Origin: ANME-2 cluster archaeon
Lineage (GTDB): Archaea; Halobacteriota; Methanosarcinia; Methanosarcinales; Methanocomedenaceae
Direction: 5' to 3'
Assembly (NCBI GenBank): GCA_023544495.1
Contig: JAMJFV010000137.1
Location: 1-5,266, forward strand
DNA: 5,266 bases
The position numbers and the translations under genes are program-made. The notes under the pieces are model-generated. The model was not told where the DNA came from. It did no database searches and saw only the letters and a list, made by a program, of their open reading frames with translations. Shown one piece after another: positions 1 to 5,004 of this stretch. Numbering within the stretch: position 1 is the stretch's first letter; each line of letters opens with the position of its first letter.

Positions 1-68
1 ACACTGAATGTTGCGGACGCTCCCGTTCTAACAGTACTGTCTGCAGGCTGTGTCACAATAATTGGAAG
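1..68 (-). repeat. Start of a further Ig-like domain (residues 1507-1528), cut by the window edge
   Basis: The last visible residues read L-P-I-I-V-T-Q-P-A-D-S-T, then R-T-G-A-S-A-T-F-S-V. This aligns without gaps to the opening of the Ig-like domain at residues 1037-1058. The spacing is 470 codons (1,410 bases), and the DNA is visibly similar between bases 1-65 and about 1411-1475. The protein therefore appears to enter a second round of Ig-like modules beyond the window. Confidence 0.8.
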
Positions 69-3000
69 CGTTGCACTGTCATATTGTTCGATAGTGCCTT
101 TCGTAATACTTAGATCCTTATAAGCTGAATACACGGTCTTTGCGCTCTGTGAGAACTCAGTTCCATCCATAAGACCCATTGTGAATTTCTGGGATGCAGA
201 AGTCAATAGTCCGGTCTTGGACGAAGCAGTTCGGCCAAAGCCAAATACTGTCATCTTACCATCCATCTGCCTGTAGGAATCTGTGATTGTGTCGTCCTCG
301 TGATGTGAAACGAAAAACGAACGACCAGCTGTGGGATCACTGAAATATGCCCATTCCTGGGTTGTCAGATCATTGTCCCAGCTCTGTGAAAGCAAAGTCT
401 TTGAATTATCCGGTCTGACAATGAAATCTTTATCGGGTTCCAAGATTCCACCAGGAGTACCATCGTAGAGCCACCAGTACTTGCCGCCAGCTTTCACCAT
501 GGTCATTGTAGCATATCCGGGATAGAAGTCCCAAAGACTTTCCCATTTTCCATCTGTACAGACAGACCGTAACCTTATCTTTAGCGGTCCCTTTGAGATT
601 ATACTGCTTGTACAGGATGTCCCTCCGGGGTGGAAAATACCCCCGGTATAAACATTGGGAATACCGCGATATGTTCCTGCTGAACCAGAATTCGTATTAT
701 AACTGATCCAGTCATTGCCGGATGAATCGAGCAGGCTGGAGAAACCACCTGCCTGCTTCTGGAAATAGTACGTGCTACCAGCAGTCCCTATCTGATAGCT
801 GAGTTGCCCCTCATCCATGACATTATCGGTAAATGCTACCTGCGGTGCTACTGGCAGAGGGATATACGATCCACCTGTTAAGCCAAAGTAAATATGATAA
901 TACCGATTCATATTTGCGGGTGTTGTCCCTTCCATAATGAAGACTATGGTACCTGATGCTTTCGTATCCGCATTGAAGCCGGTGTCTTTATCGAACTGGA
1001 ATGGTACCGCAGGGTTCAACAATTCCACCCCAAGGCTATCGGTCTCAATAACGCGCAATGAACTTTCATCAAATGTACCGGTCTGTTCCAGTATGCTTAA
1101 CAAATGGGTGAAGTTCAGGCTCACGTCAACTGGTTTTTCATATCGCTCAAACCTTGCAGCGTTAACCGTTACAGGTACACGGAAGGGGCGTGATGTATTC
1201 CACCACGGTATGGGTGGAGCTTCGATTACAAATAGTGTCGCTTCATTGCTTGTTAAGCTGCCATGAACGTTCGACACAATGACACTGAACTTTGTACCGC
1301 CATCTGATAATGTTGTTGCGTGAGTTGTATAGGAAGGACCTGTTGCATTCGTTATGTTCACACCATTTATCTTCCACTGATAATTCAAAGGTGTGCTTCC
1401 CCTGGCTGCAACGCTGAATGTCGCCACACTCCCATTGATTGACGTCTGGTTCATAGGCTGCATCGTTATAATCGGGGGCATCGGGAACATGGGATCACCG
1501 AATGGTGGTGCTTTGATATTGACATTCCCGAAACTCACATTGGAATAATGACTAATCAGCATAGCTGAACCATGTTTCAATTCTCCTGAGACGCTATTAC
1601 CACTGATCGTCCACTCGGCAGGTTCGCTCATGTTCTGTTCCCACACTTTGAGAGAATACCGAGTTATTGTCCCATTGGTCAGTGCCCTCATCTTGAACAT
1701 ATAGGGAATACCCACTTCCAGATGTTTTCCGCTTGTATCGTCTGCGATGACGGCCATGTTGTTCCCTATGATACGCAGTCTATAATCGTTCAGGTGGGGG
1801 ACCCATATGTAAACACCAAGAGCTCCGAGTGGCCACCATCCGTCTCTTGGTTCTTCTGTCCTGTCGTAGTGCCCCTGCCACCTCATAATAACACCAAAAT
1901 TCGGACCCCATGGCAATGAAGAATCCAATTGTTCATTGATAGTGACCGGCACGGTAATCTCATAATCATCCCAGGTCATATCCCCGACAGCAATCAAACG
2001 GTCATAACCAATTATTACGGGACGGATACTATTTGTTTCTTTGATCCAGAGACCATCTACGATCTGGGCAACATCGTAGATATTTGCCTCATTGCTCCAG
2101 TCGATTGTATAGTTTACCGGCCAAATAGTATTGCAGGAGTAATTAACCGATACTGTTTCTCTCTGTGTGTTTCCGTAGGTATCCGTCGAATTGATGACTA
2201 CCTGGTTATCTCCGCACACGAGGTCAGTGTGGTTGACCTCGATATTGAAATCACCTACGGACTGAAGGCGGCGAGCTACGGGGCCTATGGAAAGATCCTG
2301 AACACTTCCATTGTTCAGGGAATAGGTAATAGAAGCAACTGCGGATTCATCCTGCACATTGCCCAGAATATTTACCCACTGCTGGGGGACGCCAATGTGT
2401 CCGAAACTCTGGGAATTTCCGTACCAGAGAGTAATGTTTGGAGGGGTTGTGTCGAATTCGTCTTCAGGTAATATAGGTGAAGAAGTATTGAAGAAATAAT
2501 CGATCTGGCCGGTAAAAGCTGGTGGAGAGCTGCCCGCATTCCCTATAAAAGGTCCTATCGAGGTCACTGTTATTGTATGATTGAAGTTTGCGGCAGATAT
2601 CCAGTCCGTACCGTCGTGCGAATAAAATTGTCTCCACTGGTTCCCTGTCCTATTAATCCTCATGTATAAGGGATTGCCTGGAGTGATATCAATGTTATAT
2701 CTTACTGTGGGGGACCCACCTGCAAAACTTGCTGCAAAGGCTCGTGTTGTCAGCGAATTTCTTACAAAATCAAATCTGAGATAGTTGTTGATGTCCTGCT
2801 CGACAATCAGTCCCATCGTCTGATATTTTGAGGTCATCTCGGATTGGAACTTCAGCTCGATCTCAAAATCCGAGTTGTTTGCTGTCTGCATTATTCGTGG
2901 TGCGTAGTTTCCACCGACCCATACATCATGGGAGGTACCTGCAGGTATTGTGATAGATAATAATGCATTAGGGGTACCATTTCCTACTATTGTAAATTTG

Positions 3001-4586
3001 GCATCACCTATTGGATCGATGATCGTCCAGATCGATGTATCCAGGGCTGGAGCATTGAAATCATCTGAGATAATAGTAAATCCTGTCTTAATAGTAAACC
3101 CTGTCGTGAACTGCCATGTATGCTCTGTTTGCAGAGGATTGTTTGCCAGATCCATAGCACTTGTACCAATAGTTACCGAATATGTCGTGTTACCAGTGAG
3201 ATCAGAATCTGGAATATACGTCATGATACTACCGTTCCATGTAAAGCTCCCCGAAGTTGCAGGAGACGTTGAGAACGCGGACTCGACAGATGTTTGATCC
3301 ATCGATTTGTTAAACGTCACATTTATTTGAGCGGATACTGGAACATCAGTTCCTGTAGGTGTATAATCAATAATTGATGGTGGAGCCGTATCGTCTGGAT
3401 CCTCAGGAATAATAGGAGAGGCGGCATTGAAGAAATAATCGATCAGACCGGTAAAAGCTGGTGGAGAACTGCCCGCATTTCCTATAAAAGGCCCTATTGA
3501 GGTTACTGTTAATGGATGGCTGAAGTTAGCAGCTGTTGTCCAATGTGTTCCATCATAGGAATAAAATTGCGCCCACTGATCTCCCAGGCGTTTTATTCTA
3601 AGATATAAGGGATTGCCAGGGATAATTGTAACATCACTCTTTTTCGTGGAGATACCTCCTGAAAAACTTGCCGCAAAGACCCTAATATTAGTCCCATCCG
3701 TGAAAATATCAAAACGCAAGAAATTGGAATCATTCTGCTGAATAATGACTCCCTGCATTTGATATTGGGATGACAGTTGAGACTCAAACTTGACTTCGAT
3801 CTCAAAGTCCGTGTTACTGACAGATTGCATAATCCGTGGGGCAAGGTTGTTGCCACCCCATACATCATGCGATGTACCAGCAGGTATGCTGATACTTAAC
3901 AATGCATCAGAGGTGCCGGTACCTGCAATAGTAAATGTTGCGTCATTTTGTGGATCGATCTTTGTCCAGAGCGAGGTGTTAAGTGTTGGAGCACTAAAAT
4001 CGTCTGAGACAATACGCATCGGGTTATTTGTGAAGTTTACGTACATTTCATCCTTACCTGAGATCGTGATATCCCGGAAAACTGGACTGACGTTCGTCCA
4101 ATCTGATCGCTGTTCTTCAAATACGGTGTATGTACCGTTTATAAAGTTCGTGAATTCGTAGAAGCCGTTGCTGTCAGTTAATGTGCTTGTTTGCATTGTG
4201 TCATTCGCAATTGTGATATTCCAGCCAGGGAGGCCAGTATTATCAAAGTAATTGATCTTGTAACCTGAGATGTTGAATCCAGCTCCAACTGATGCGGTTA
4301 CAACTTCATGGTAATCTGAAGATAAATTACTCAGATTATTACTGGCTGGAGTAAAAGAGGTTTGTGATGATGCGAGTGATGAAGCGGCAGATAATGAGAT
4401 TGCTGATGATGATGTTTCATCGGGAGAACCCGCATCCCCCACGAAAGGATTTGCCGGTATCATCGTTAATGTTCGATCGATATCTTCATAAGCTGTCGCG
4501 TTGACACCGGAATTAACAAATATAATTGCTAATATACATAAAAATCCTATTAATAAATATGAATTCCAAACCTTTTTTATGATCAT
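1..4586 (-). CDS. Giant secreted multidomain surface protein (lectin-like and Ig-like modules), C-terminus outside window
   Basis: Reading leftward from ATG at 4586-4584 the frame stays open to base 1, giving 1,528 codons plus two bases. A GGTGA ribosome binding site lies 5 bases before the ATG, and residues 1-30 form a signal peptide, which supports this start. Domains by residue: Ser/Ala/Thr-rich linker 54-99; SdrD-B/carboxypeptidase-regulatory-like 103-187; concanavalin-A-like 192-387 and 505-700; Big_5-like Ig 401-496; Ig-like 715-818; LamG/keto-disaccharide-hydrolase-like 820-1025; Ig-like 1037-1122; DUF2341-like 1127-1236; beta-rich module 1245-1500; partial Ig-like 1507 onward. Only four cysteines follow the signal peptide (791, 818, 1325, 1343), spaced as two likely disulfides. 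More than thirty N-X-S/T sequons suggest an exported glycoprotein. I see no catalytic motif and no membrane anchor in the visible part; an anchor may lie in the missing C-terminus. Adhesion or polysaccharide binding is inferred. The open frame and export are firm; exact domain names rest on motif recognition. Confidence 0.95.
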   Translation of the reverse strand, partial: MIIKKVWNSYLLIGFLCILAIIFVNSGVNATAYEDIDRTLTMIPANPFVGDAGSPDETSSSAISLSAASSLASSQTSFTPASNNLSNLSSDYHEVVTASVGAGFNISGYKINYFDNTGLPGWNITIANDTMQTSTLTDSNGFYEFTNFINGTYTVFEEQRSDWTNVSPVFRDITISGKDEMYVNFTNNPMRIVSDDFSAPTLNTSLWTKIDPQNDATFTIAGTGTSDALLSISIPAGTSHDVWGGNNLAPRIMQSVSNTDFEIEVKFESQLSSQYQMQGVIIQQNDSNFLRFDIFTDGTNIRVFAASFSGGISTKKSDVTIIPGNPLYLRIKRLGDQWAQFYSYDGTHWTTAANFSHPLTVTSIGPFIGNAGSSPPAFTGLIDYFFNAASPIIPEDPDDTAPPSIIDYTPTGTDVPVSAQINVTFNKSMDQTSVESAFSTSPATSGSFTWNGSIMTYIPDSDLTGNTTYSVTIGTSAMDLANNPLQTEHTWQFTTGFTIKTGFTIISDDFNAPALDTSIWTIIDPIGDAKFTIVGNGTPNALLSITIPAGTSHDVWVGGNYAPRIMQTANNSDFEIELKFQSEMTSKYQTMGLIVEQDINNYLRFDFVRNSLTTRAFAASFAGGSPTVRYNIDITPGNPLYMRINRTGNQWRQFYSHDGTDWISAANFNHTITVTSIGPFIGNAGSSPPAFTGQIDYFFNTSSPILPEDEFDTTPPNITLWYGNSQSFGHIGVPQQWVNILGNVQDESAVASITYSLNNGSVQDLSIGPVARRLQSVGDFNIEVNHTDLVCGDNQVVINSTDTYGNTQRETVSVNYSCNTIWPVNYTIDWSNEANIYDVAQIVDGLWIKETNSIRPVIIGYDRLIAVGDMTWDDYEITVPVTINEQLDSSLPWGPNFGVIMRWQGHYDRTEEPRDGWWPLGALGVYIWVPHLNDYRLRIIGNNMAVIADDTSGKHLEVGIPYMFKMRALTNGTITRYSLKVWEQNMSEPAEWTISGNSVSGELKHGSAMLISHYSNVSFGNVNIKAPPFGDPMFPMPPIITMQPMNQTSINGSVATFSVAARGSTPLNYQWKINGVNITNATGPSYTTHATTLSDGGTKFSVIVSNVHGSLTSNEATLFVIEAPPIPWWNTSRPFRVPVTVNAARFERYEKPVDVSLNFTHLLSILEQTGTFDESSLRVIETDSLGVELLNPAVPFQFDKDTGFNADTKASGTIVFIMEGTTPANMNRYYHIYFGLTGGSYIPLPVAPQVAFTDNVMDEGQLSYQIGTAGSTYYFQKQAGGFSSLLDSSGNDWISYNTNSGSAGTYRGIPNVYTGGIFHPGGTSCTSSIISKGPLKIRLRSVCTDGKWESLWDFYPGYATMTMVKAGGKYWWLYDGTPGGILEPDKDFIVRPDNSKTLLSQSWDNDLTTQEWAYFSDPTAGRSFFVSHHEDDTITDSYRQMDGKMTVFGFGRTASSKTGLLTSASQKFTMGLMDGTEFSQSAKTVYSAYKDLSITKGTIEQYDSATLPIIVTQPADSTVRTGASATFS
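87..854 (-). other. Large beta-rich module of unknown name (residues 1245-1500)
   Basis: I cannot give this region a family name. It is rich in Gly, Trp, Tyr and Phe, with blocks such as Y-Y-F-Q-K-Q-A-G-G-F-S-S-L, G-N-D-W-I-S-Y-N, W-E-S-L-W-D-F-Y-P-G-Y-A-T-M-T, K-Y-W-W-L-Y-D-G-T-P-G-G, F-F-V-S-H-H-E-D-D and M-T-V-F-G-F-G-R. Cys1325 and Cys1343 are probably disulfide-linked. From memory, similar blocks follow DUF2341-like domains in secreted bacterial proteins; this was not checked. The His-His-Glu-Asp-Asp cluster could bind a metal ion, but nothing proves an active site. Confidence 0.5.
879..1208 (-). other. DUF2341-like domain (residues 1127-1236)
   Basis: The domain opens P-W-W-N-T-S-R-P-F-R-V-P-V-T-V-N, like the W-W-x-x-x-x-x-x-R-x-P-V-T-I opening of DUF2341 and related modules. 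It continues F-D-E-S-S-L-R-V-I-E-T-D and closes with R-Y-Y-H-I-Y-F-G, the typical end strand. Such modules are found in secreted prokaryotic proteins next to lectin-like folds. The assignment rests on opening and closing motifs only. Confidence 0.6.
1221..1478 (-). other. Ig-like domain without cysteines (residues 1037-1122)
   Basis: The segment matches the bacterial/archaeal Ig-like pattern P-I-I-x-x-Q-P-x-x-Q-T, then G-S-V-A-T-F-S-V-A-A-R-G, P-L-N-Y-Q-W-K-I-N-G, and the end strand F-S-V-I-V-S-N-V-H-G-S-L-T-S-N-E-A. The central Trp is present, but the two cysteines of classical Ig folds are absent, as is usual for this prokaryotic subgroup. A second copy of this domain begins at the left edge of the window. 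Confidence 0.85.
1512..2129 (-). other. LamG / 3-keto-disaccharide-hydrolase-like beta-sandwich region (residues 820-1025)
   Basis: The region starts W-P-V-N-Y-T-I-D-W and contains V-A-Q-I-V-D-G-L-W, I-G-Y-D-R-L-I-A-V-G-D-M-T-W-D-D-Y-E-I-T-V-P-V, a Trp-rich centre (M-R-W-Q-G-H-Y and G-W-W-P-L-G-A), and the closing S-N-V-S-F-G-N-V-N-I. The D-Y-E-I-x-V-x-V strand and the final V-S-F-G-N-V strand are typical of LamG/DUF1080-like folds, which bind or act on polysaccharides. I cannot point to catalytic residues, so a binding role is more likely. Confidence 0.6.
2133..2444 (-). other. Ig-like domain with a cysteine pair (residues 715-818)
   Basis: The domain begins P-P-N-I-T-L-W-Y-G-N and includes V-N-I-L-G-N-V-Q-D-E-S-A-V-A-S-I-T-Y-S-L-N, the strand-turn pattern of extracellular Ig-like domains that precede LamG-type regions. 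Cys791 and Cys818 are likely to form a disulfide. It ends at V-N-Y-S-C. The domain family is not certain; a beta-sandwich fold is the safe reading. Confidence 0.6.
2439..3074 (-). repeat. Lectin-like repeat copy 2: concanavalin-A-like module plus linker (residues 505-716)
   Basis: This is the second copy of the module, with S-D-D-F-N-A-P, N-Y-L-R-F-D-F, W-R-Q-F-Y-S-H-D-G-T-D-W and S-I-G-P-F-I-G-N-A-G. It has the same length as copy 1. The most divergent part is the middle (around residues 607-625), while the last 35 residues are nearly identical. After the shared linker the downstream domains differ: Big_5 after copy 1, a cysteine-containing Ig-like domain after copy 2. This points to modular shuffling at the linker. 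Confidence 0.85.
3071..3106 (-). repeat. 18-bp tandem micro-duplication at a domain joint
   Basis: Plus-strand bases 3071-3088 and 3089-3106 are two adjacent 18-bp units differing at two positions. In the protein they give T-G-F-T-I-K followed by T-G-F-T-I-I, exactly at the joint between the Big_5 domain and lectin-like copy 2. The frame is kept. Confidence 0.8.
3099..3386 (-). other. Big_5-type Ig-like domain (residues 401-496)
   Basis: The sequence shows the usual Big_5 order: A-P-P-S-I-I-D-Y-T-P-T-G at the start, V-P-V-S-A-Q-I-N-V-T-F-N-K-S-M-D with the characteristic F-N-K-x-M-D motif, then Y-x-V-T-I-G-T-S-A-M-D-L-A-N-N-P-L and the closing W-Q-F-T-T-G. Big_5 domains are beta-sandwich spacers in S-layer proteins and adhesins. 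It sits between the two lectin-like copies. Confidence 0.85.
3378..4013 (-). repeat. Lectin-like repeat copy 1: concanavalin-A-like module plus linker (residues 192-403)
   Basis: The module opens with S-D-D-F-S-A-P at 194-200, contains N-F-L-R-F-D, and ends with the W-x-x-F-Y-S-x-D-G-x-x-W signature followed by S-I-G-P-F-I-G-N-A-G. This is the pattern of DUF1349 / GH43_C2-type concanavalin-A-like sandwiches, which usually bind carbohydrate. It pairs with copy 2 at an exact offset of 939 bases (313 codons) with no net insertion or deletion. By hand count about 128 of 196 residues match over the domain proper (192-387). The following linker P-E-D-x-x-D-T-x-P-P is also shared, so the duplicated unit includes it. 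Confidence 0.85.
4026..4280 (-). other. SdrD-B / carboxypeptidase-regulatory-like domain (residues 103-187)
   Basis: The segment carries the hallmarks of this small beta-sandwich family: G-x-x-I-N-Y-F-D at 108-115, a G-L-P-G-W-N-I-T-I strand at 118-126, the turn T-D-S-N-G-F-Y-E-F at 137-145, and N-G-T-Y-T-V at 150-155. The domain is common as a stalk or spacer in surface proteins and has no enzymatic activity. The same T-D-S-N-G-x-Y turn appears in the neighbouring gene at the right edge of the window. Confidence 0.75.
4290..4427 (-). other. Ser/Ala/Thr-rich low-complexity linker (residues 54-99)
   Basis: After the signal peptide and a short stretch, residues 54-99 are dominated by Ser, Ala and Thr, with a run of four Thr/Ser at 58-61 and several Ser-Ser pairs. 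Such segments in exported archaeal proteins are usually flexible spacers and may be O-glycosylated. At DNA level it reads on the plus strand as repeated gatgat/tgatga triplets. Confidence 0.7.
4419..4472 (-). repeat. Possible leftover tail of a third lectin-like copy (residues 39-56)
   Basis: Residues 39-56 contain L-T-M-I-P-A-N-P-F-V-G-D-A-G-S-P. This resembles the end of both lectin-like copies, L/I-T-V-T-S-I-G-P-F-I-G-N-A-G-S-S-P-P. The shared elements are L/I-T, P-F-x-G-x-A-G-S and a following P, with similar DNA around ATGCGGG. It lies right after the signal peptide with no domain before it. Confidence 0.4.
4497..4586 (-). other. Signal peptide of the giant surface protein
   Basis: Residues 1-30 have the layout of a Sec signal peptide: a short basic start (MIIKKVW), a hydrophobic core at about residues 10-24 (LLIGFLCILAIIFV), and a small-residue cleavage region with V-N-A at 28-30 and A-T-A at 30-32. 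Cleavage after Ala30 or Ala32 is plausible. Cys17 sits inside the hydrophobic core without a lipobox (the preceding residues are G-F-L), so a lipoprotein is unlikely. The protein is therefore expected to be exported. Confidence 0.85.
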
Positions 4587-4591
4587 AATTT

Positions 4592-4596
4592 TCACC
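4592..4596 (-). promoter_or_regulatory. Ribosome binding site GGTGA of the giant gene
   Basis: On the minus strand GGTGA ends 5 bases before the ATG at 4586. It is complementary to the UCACC stretch at the 3' end of archaeal and bacterial 16S rRNA. The frame is open further upstream, so this site together with the signal peptide decides the start. Confidence 0.8.
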
Positions 4597-4638
4597 AATA
4601 TAAAAATAATCTTCCCTATTCCCTCATATCTTCTAACG

Positions 4639-4649
4639 TTATAAATATA
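4639..4649 (-). promoter_or_regulatory. Candidate archaeal TATA box for the giant gene
   Basis: Read on the minus strand, bases 4649-4639 give TATATTTATAA, close to the archaeal TATA consensus. A start of transcription about 25 bases downstream (near 4614) would leave a leader of roughly 28 bases. A second AT-rich candidate lies at about 4661-4672 in an even more AT-biased stretch, so the exact choice is uncertain. Confidence 0.45.
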
Positions 4650-4664
4650 TCGCTTTAAAAATAT

Positions 4665-4678
4665 ATAATTATAATTAT
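4665..4678. repeat. 14-bp perfect AT palindrome upstream of the giant gene
   Basis: Bases 4665-4678 read ataattataattat, identical to their own reverse complement. Its core ataattat recurs at 4689-4696. In so AT-rich a stretch (about 4640-4700) such symmetry can arise by chance. Its place just upstream of the candidate TATA box would also suit a regulator site. Confidence 0.4.
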
Positions 4679-4895
4679 ACTTATTATTATAATTATGATT
4701 GACTCATCATCAACACAATAGTGTTTTGACCATAACCCACGTTTGTTACTTTTCAAAATGAAACTTCAAAGTCATACATGAACCTGAAGAATACCTCGTA
4801 AACTGTAGAATTTCTTCAAAATTGGAATGATAGAGTAAATAGTCTATCTCTTCATATGAATGAAAAAAGCTCTTATTTTAGTACTATCAAATTAT

Positions 4896-4945
4896 AAAAT
4901 AGGTGACGTCATGAAGACTGTATATTTTCTTATGACATCACCTAT
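4896..4945 (-). terminator. Stem-loop with U-rich tail downstream of the right-edge gene
   Basis: Bases 4899-4912 and 4932-4945 form a 14-bp inverted repeat with a 19-base loop. In minus-strand RNA all 14 positions pair, one as U-G; in plus-strand RNA that position is a C-A mismatch. The stem is followed on the minus strand by TTTATAATTT and starts 59 bases after the stop codon at 5005. This layout fits a transcription terminator or 3'-end stabiliser for the right-edge gene. The symmetric cores (TGACGTCA at 4904-4911, TGACATCA at 4933-4940) leave open a protein-binding site instead. Confidence 0.55.
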
Positions 4946-5004
4946 GGTCGTTCCAAATATTGCAGATATGCTTTTACTCCAGTTTCTTTGATATCTTACC
5001 AAGT

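Larger units (their letters stand above)
4587..5004. other. Intergenic region without a recognisable gene
   Basis: These 418 bases separate two co-directional minus-strand genes. All frames on both strands are broken by frequent stops, and I see no tRNA-like or other structured RNA gene. The part next to the giant gene (4600-4700) is extremely AT-rich and carries its promoter signals. The middle holds small symmetric elements: aacac-aata-gtgtt at 4712-4725, gataga-8 bases-tctatc at 4829-4848, and the palindrome ttcatatgaa at 4851-4860. The right part holds a strong stem-loop at 4899-4945. Confidence 0.75.

Noticed and set aside
937..1266. Plus-strand open frame of 109 codons
   Set aside because: It lies entirely antisense to the giant minus-strand gene, has no ribosome binding site or domain, and its composition mirrors the coding strand opposite.
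1722..2471. Two plus-strand open frames (65 and 180 codons)
   Set aside because: Both are antisense to the Ig-like and LamG-like parts of the giant gene, whose opposite-strand translation gives recognisable domains. Their own translations show no family motif.
2950..3297. Plus-strand open frame of 115 codons, similar to another at 3790-4161
   Set aside because: Their mutual similarity is explained by the duplicated lectin-like modules on the minus strand, not by a repeated plus-strand gene.
3593..3868. Minus-strand open frame of 91 codons in a different frame from the giant gene
   Set aside because: It overlaps lectin-like copy 1 in another frame and has no motif; the main frame fully explains this stretch.
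4290..4427. gatgat/tgatga-rich stretch as a functional DNA microsatellite
   Set aside because: The triplet pattern is adequately explained by Ser codons in the low-complexity linker of the coding strand and is not a clean repeat tract.
4700..4900. Possible degraded gene or insertion-sequence remnant between the two genes
   Set aside because: Short frames such as the minus-strand one around 4770-4850 are broken within about 20 codons. I recognise no transposase motif and no terminal repeats framing the region.
4899..4945. CRISPR repeat or miniature transposable element
   Set aside because: Only a single inverted repeat is present in the window, with no regularly spaced copies and no flanking target-site duplication that I can see.
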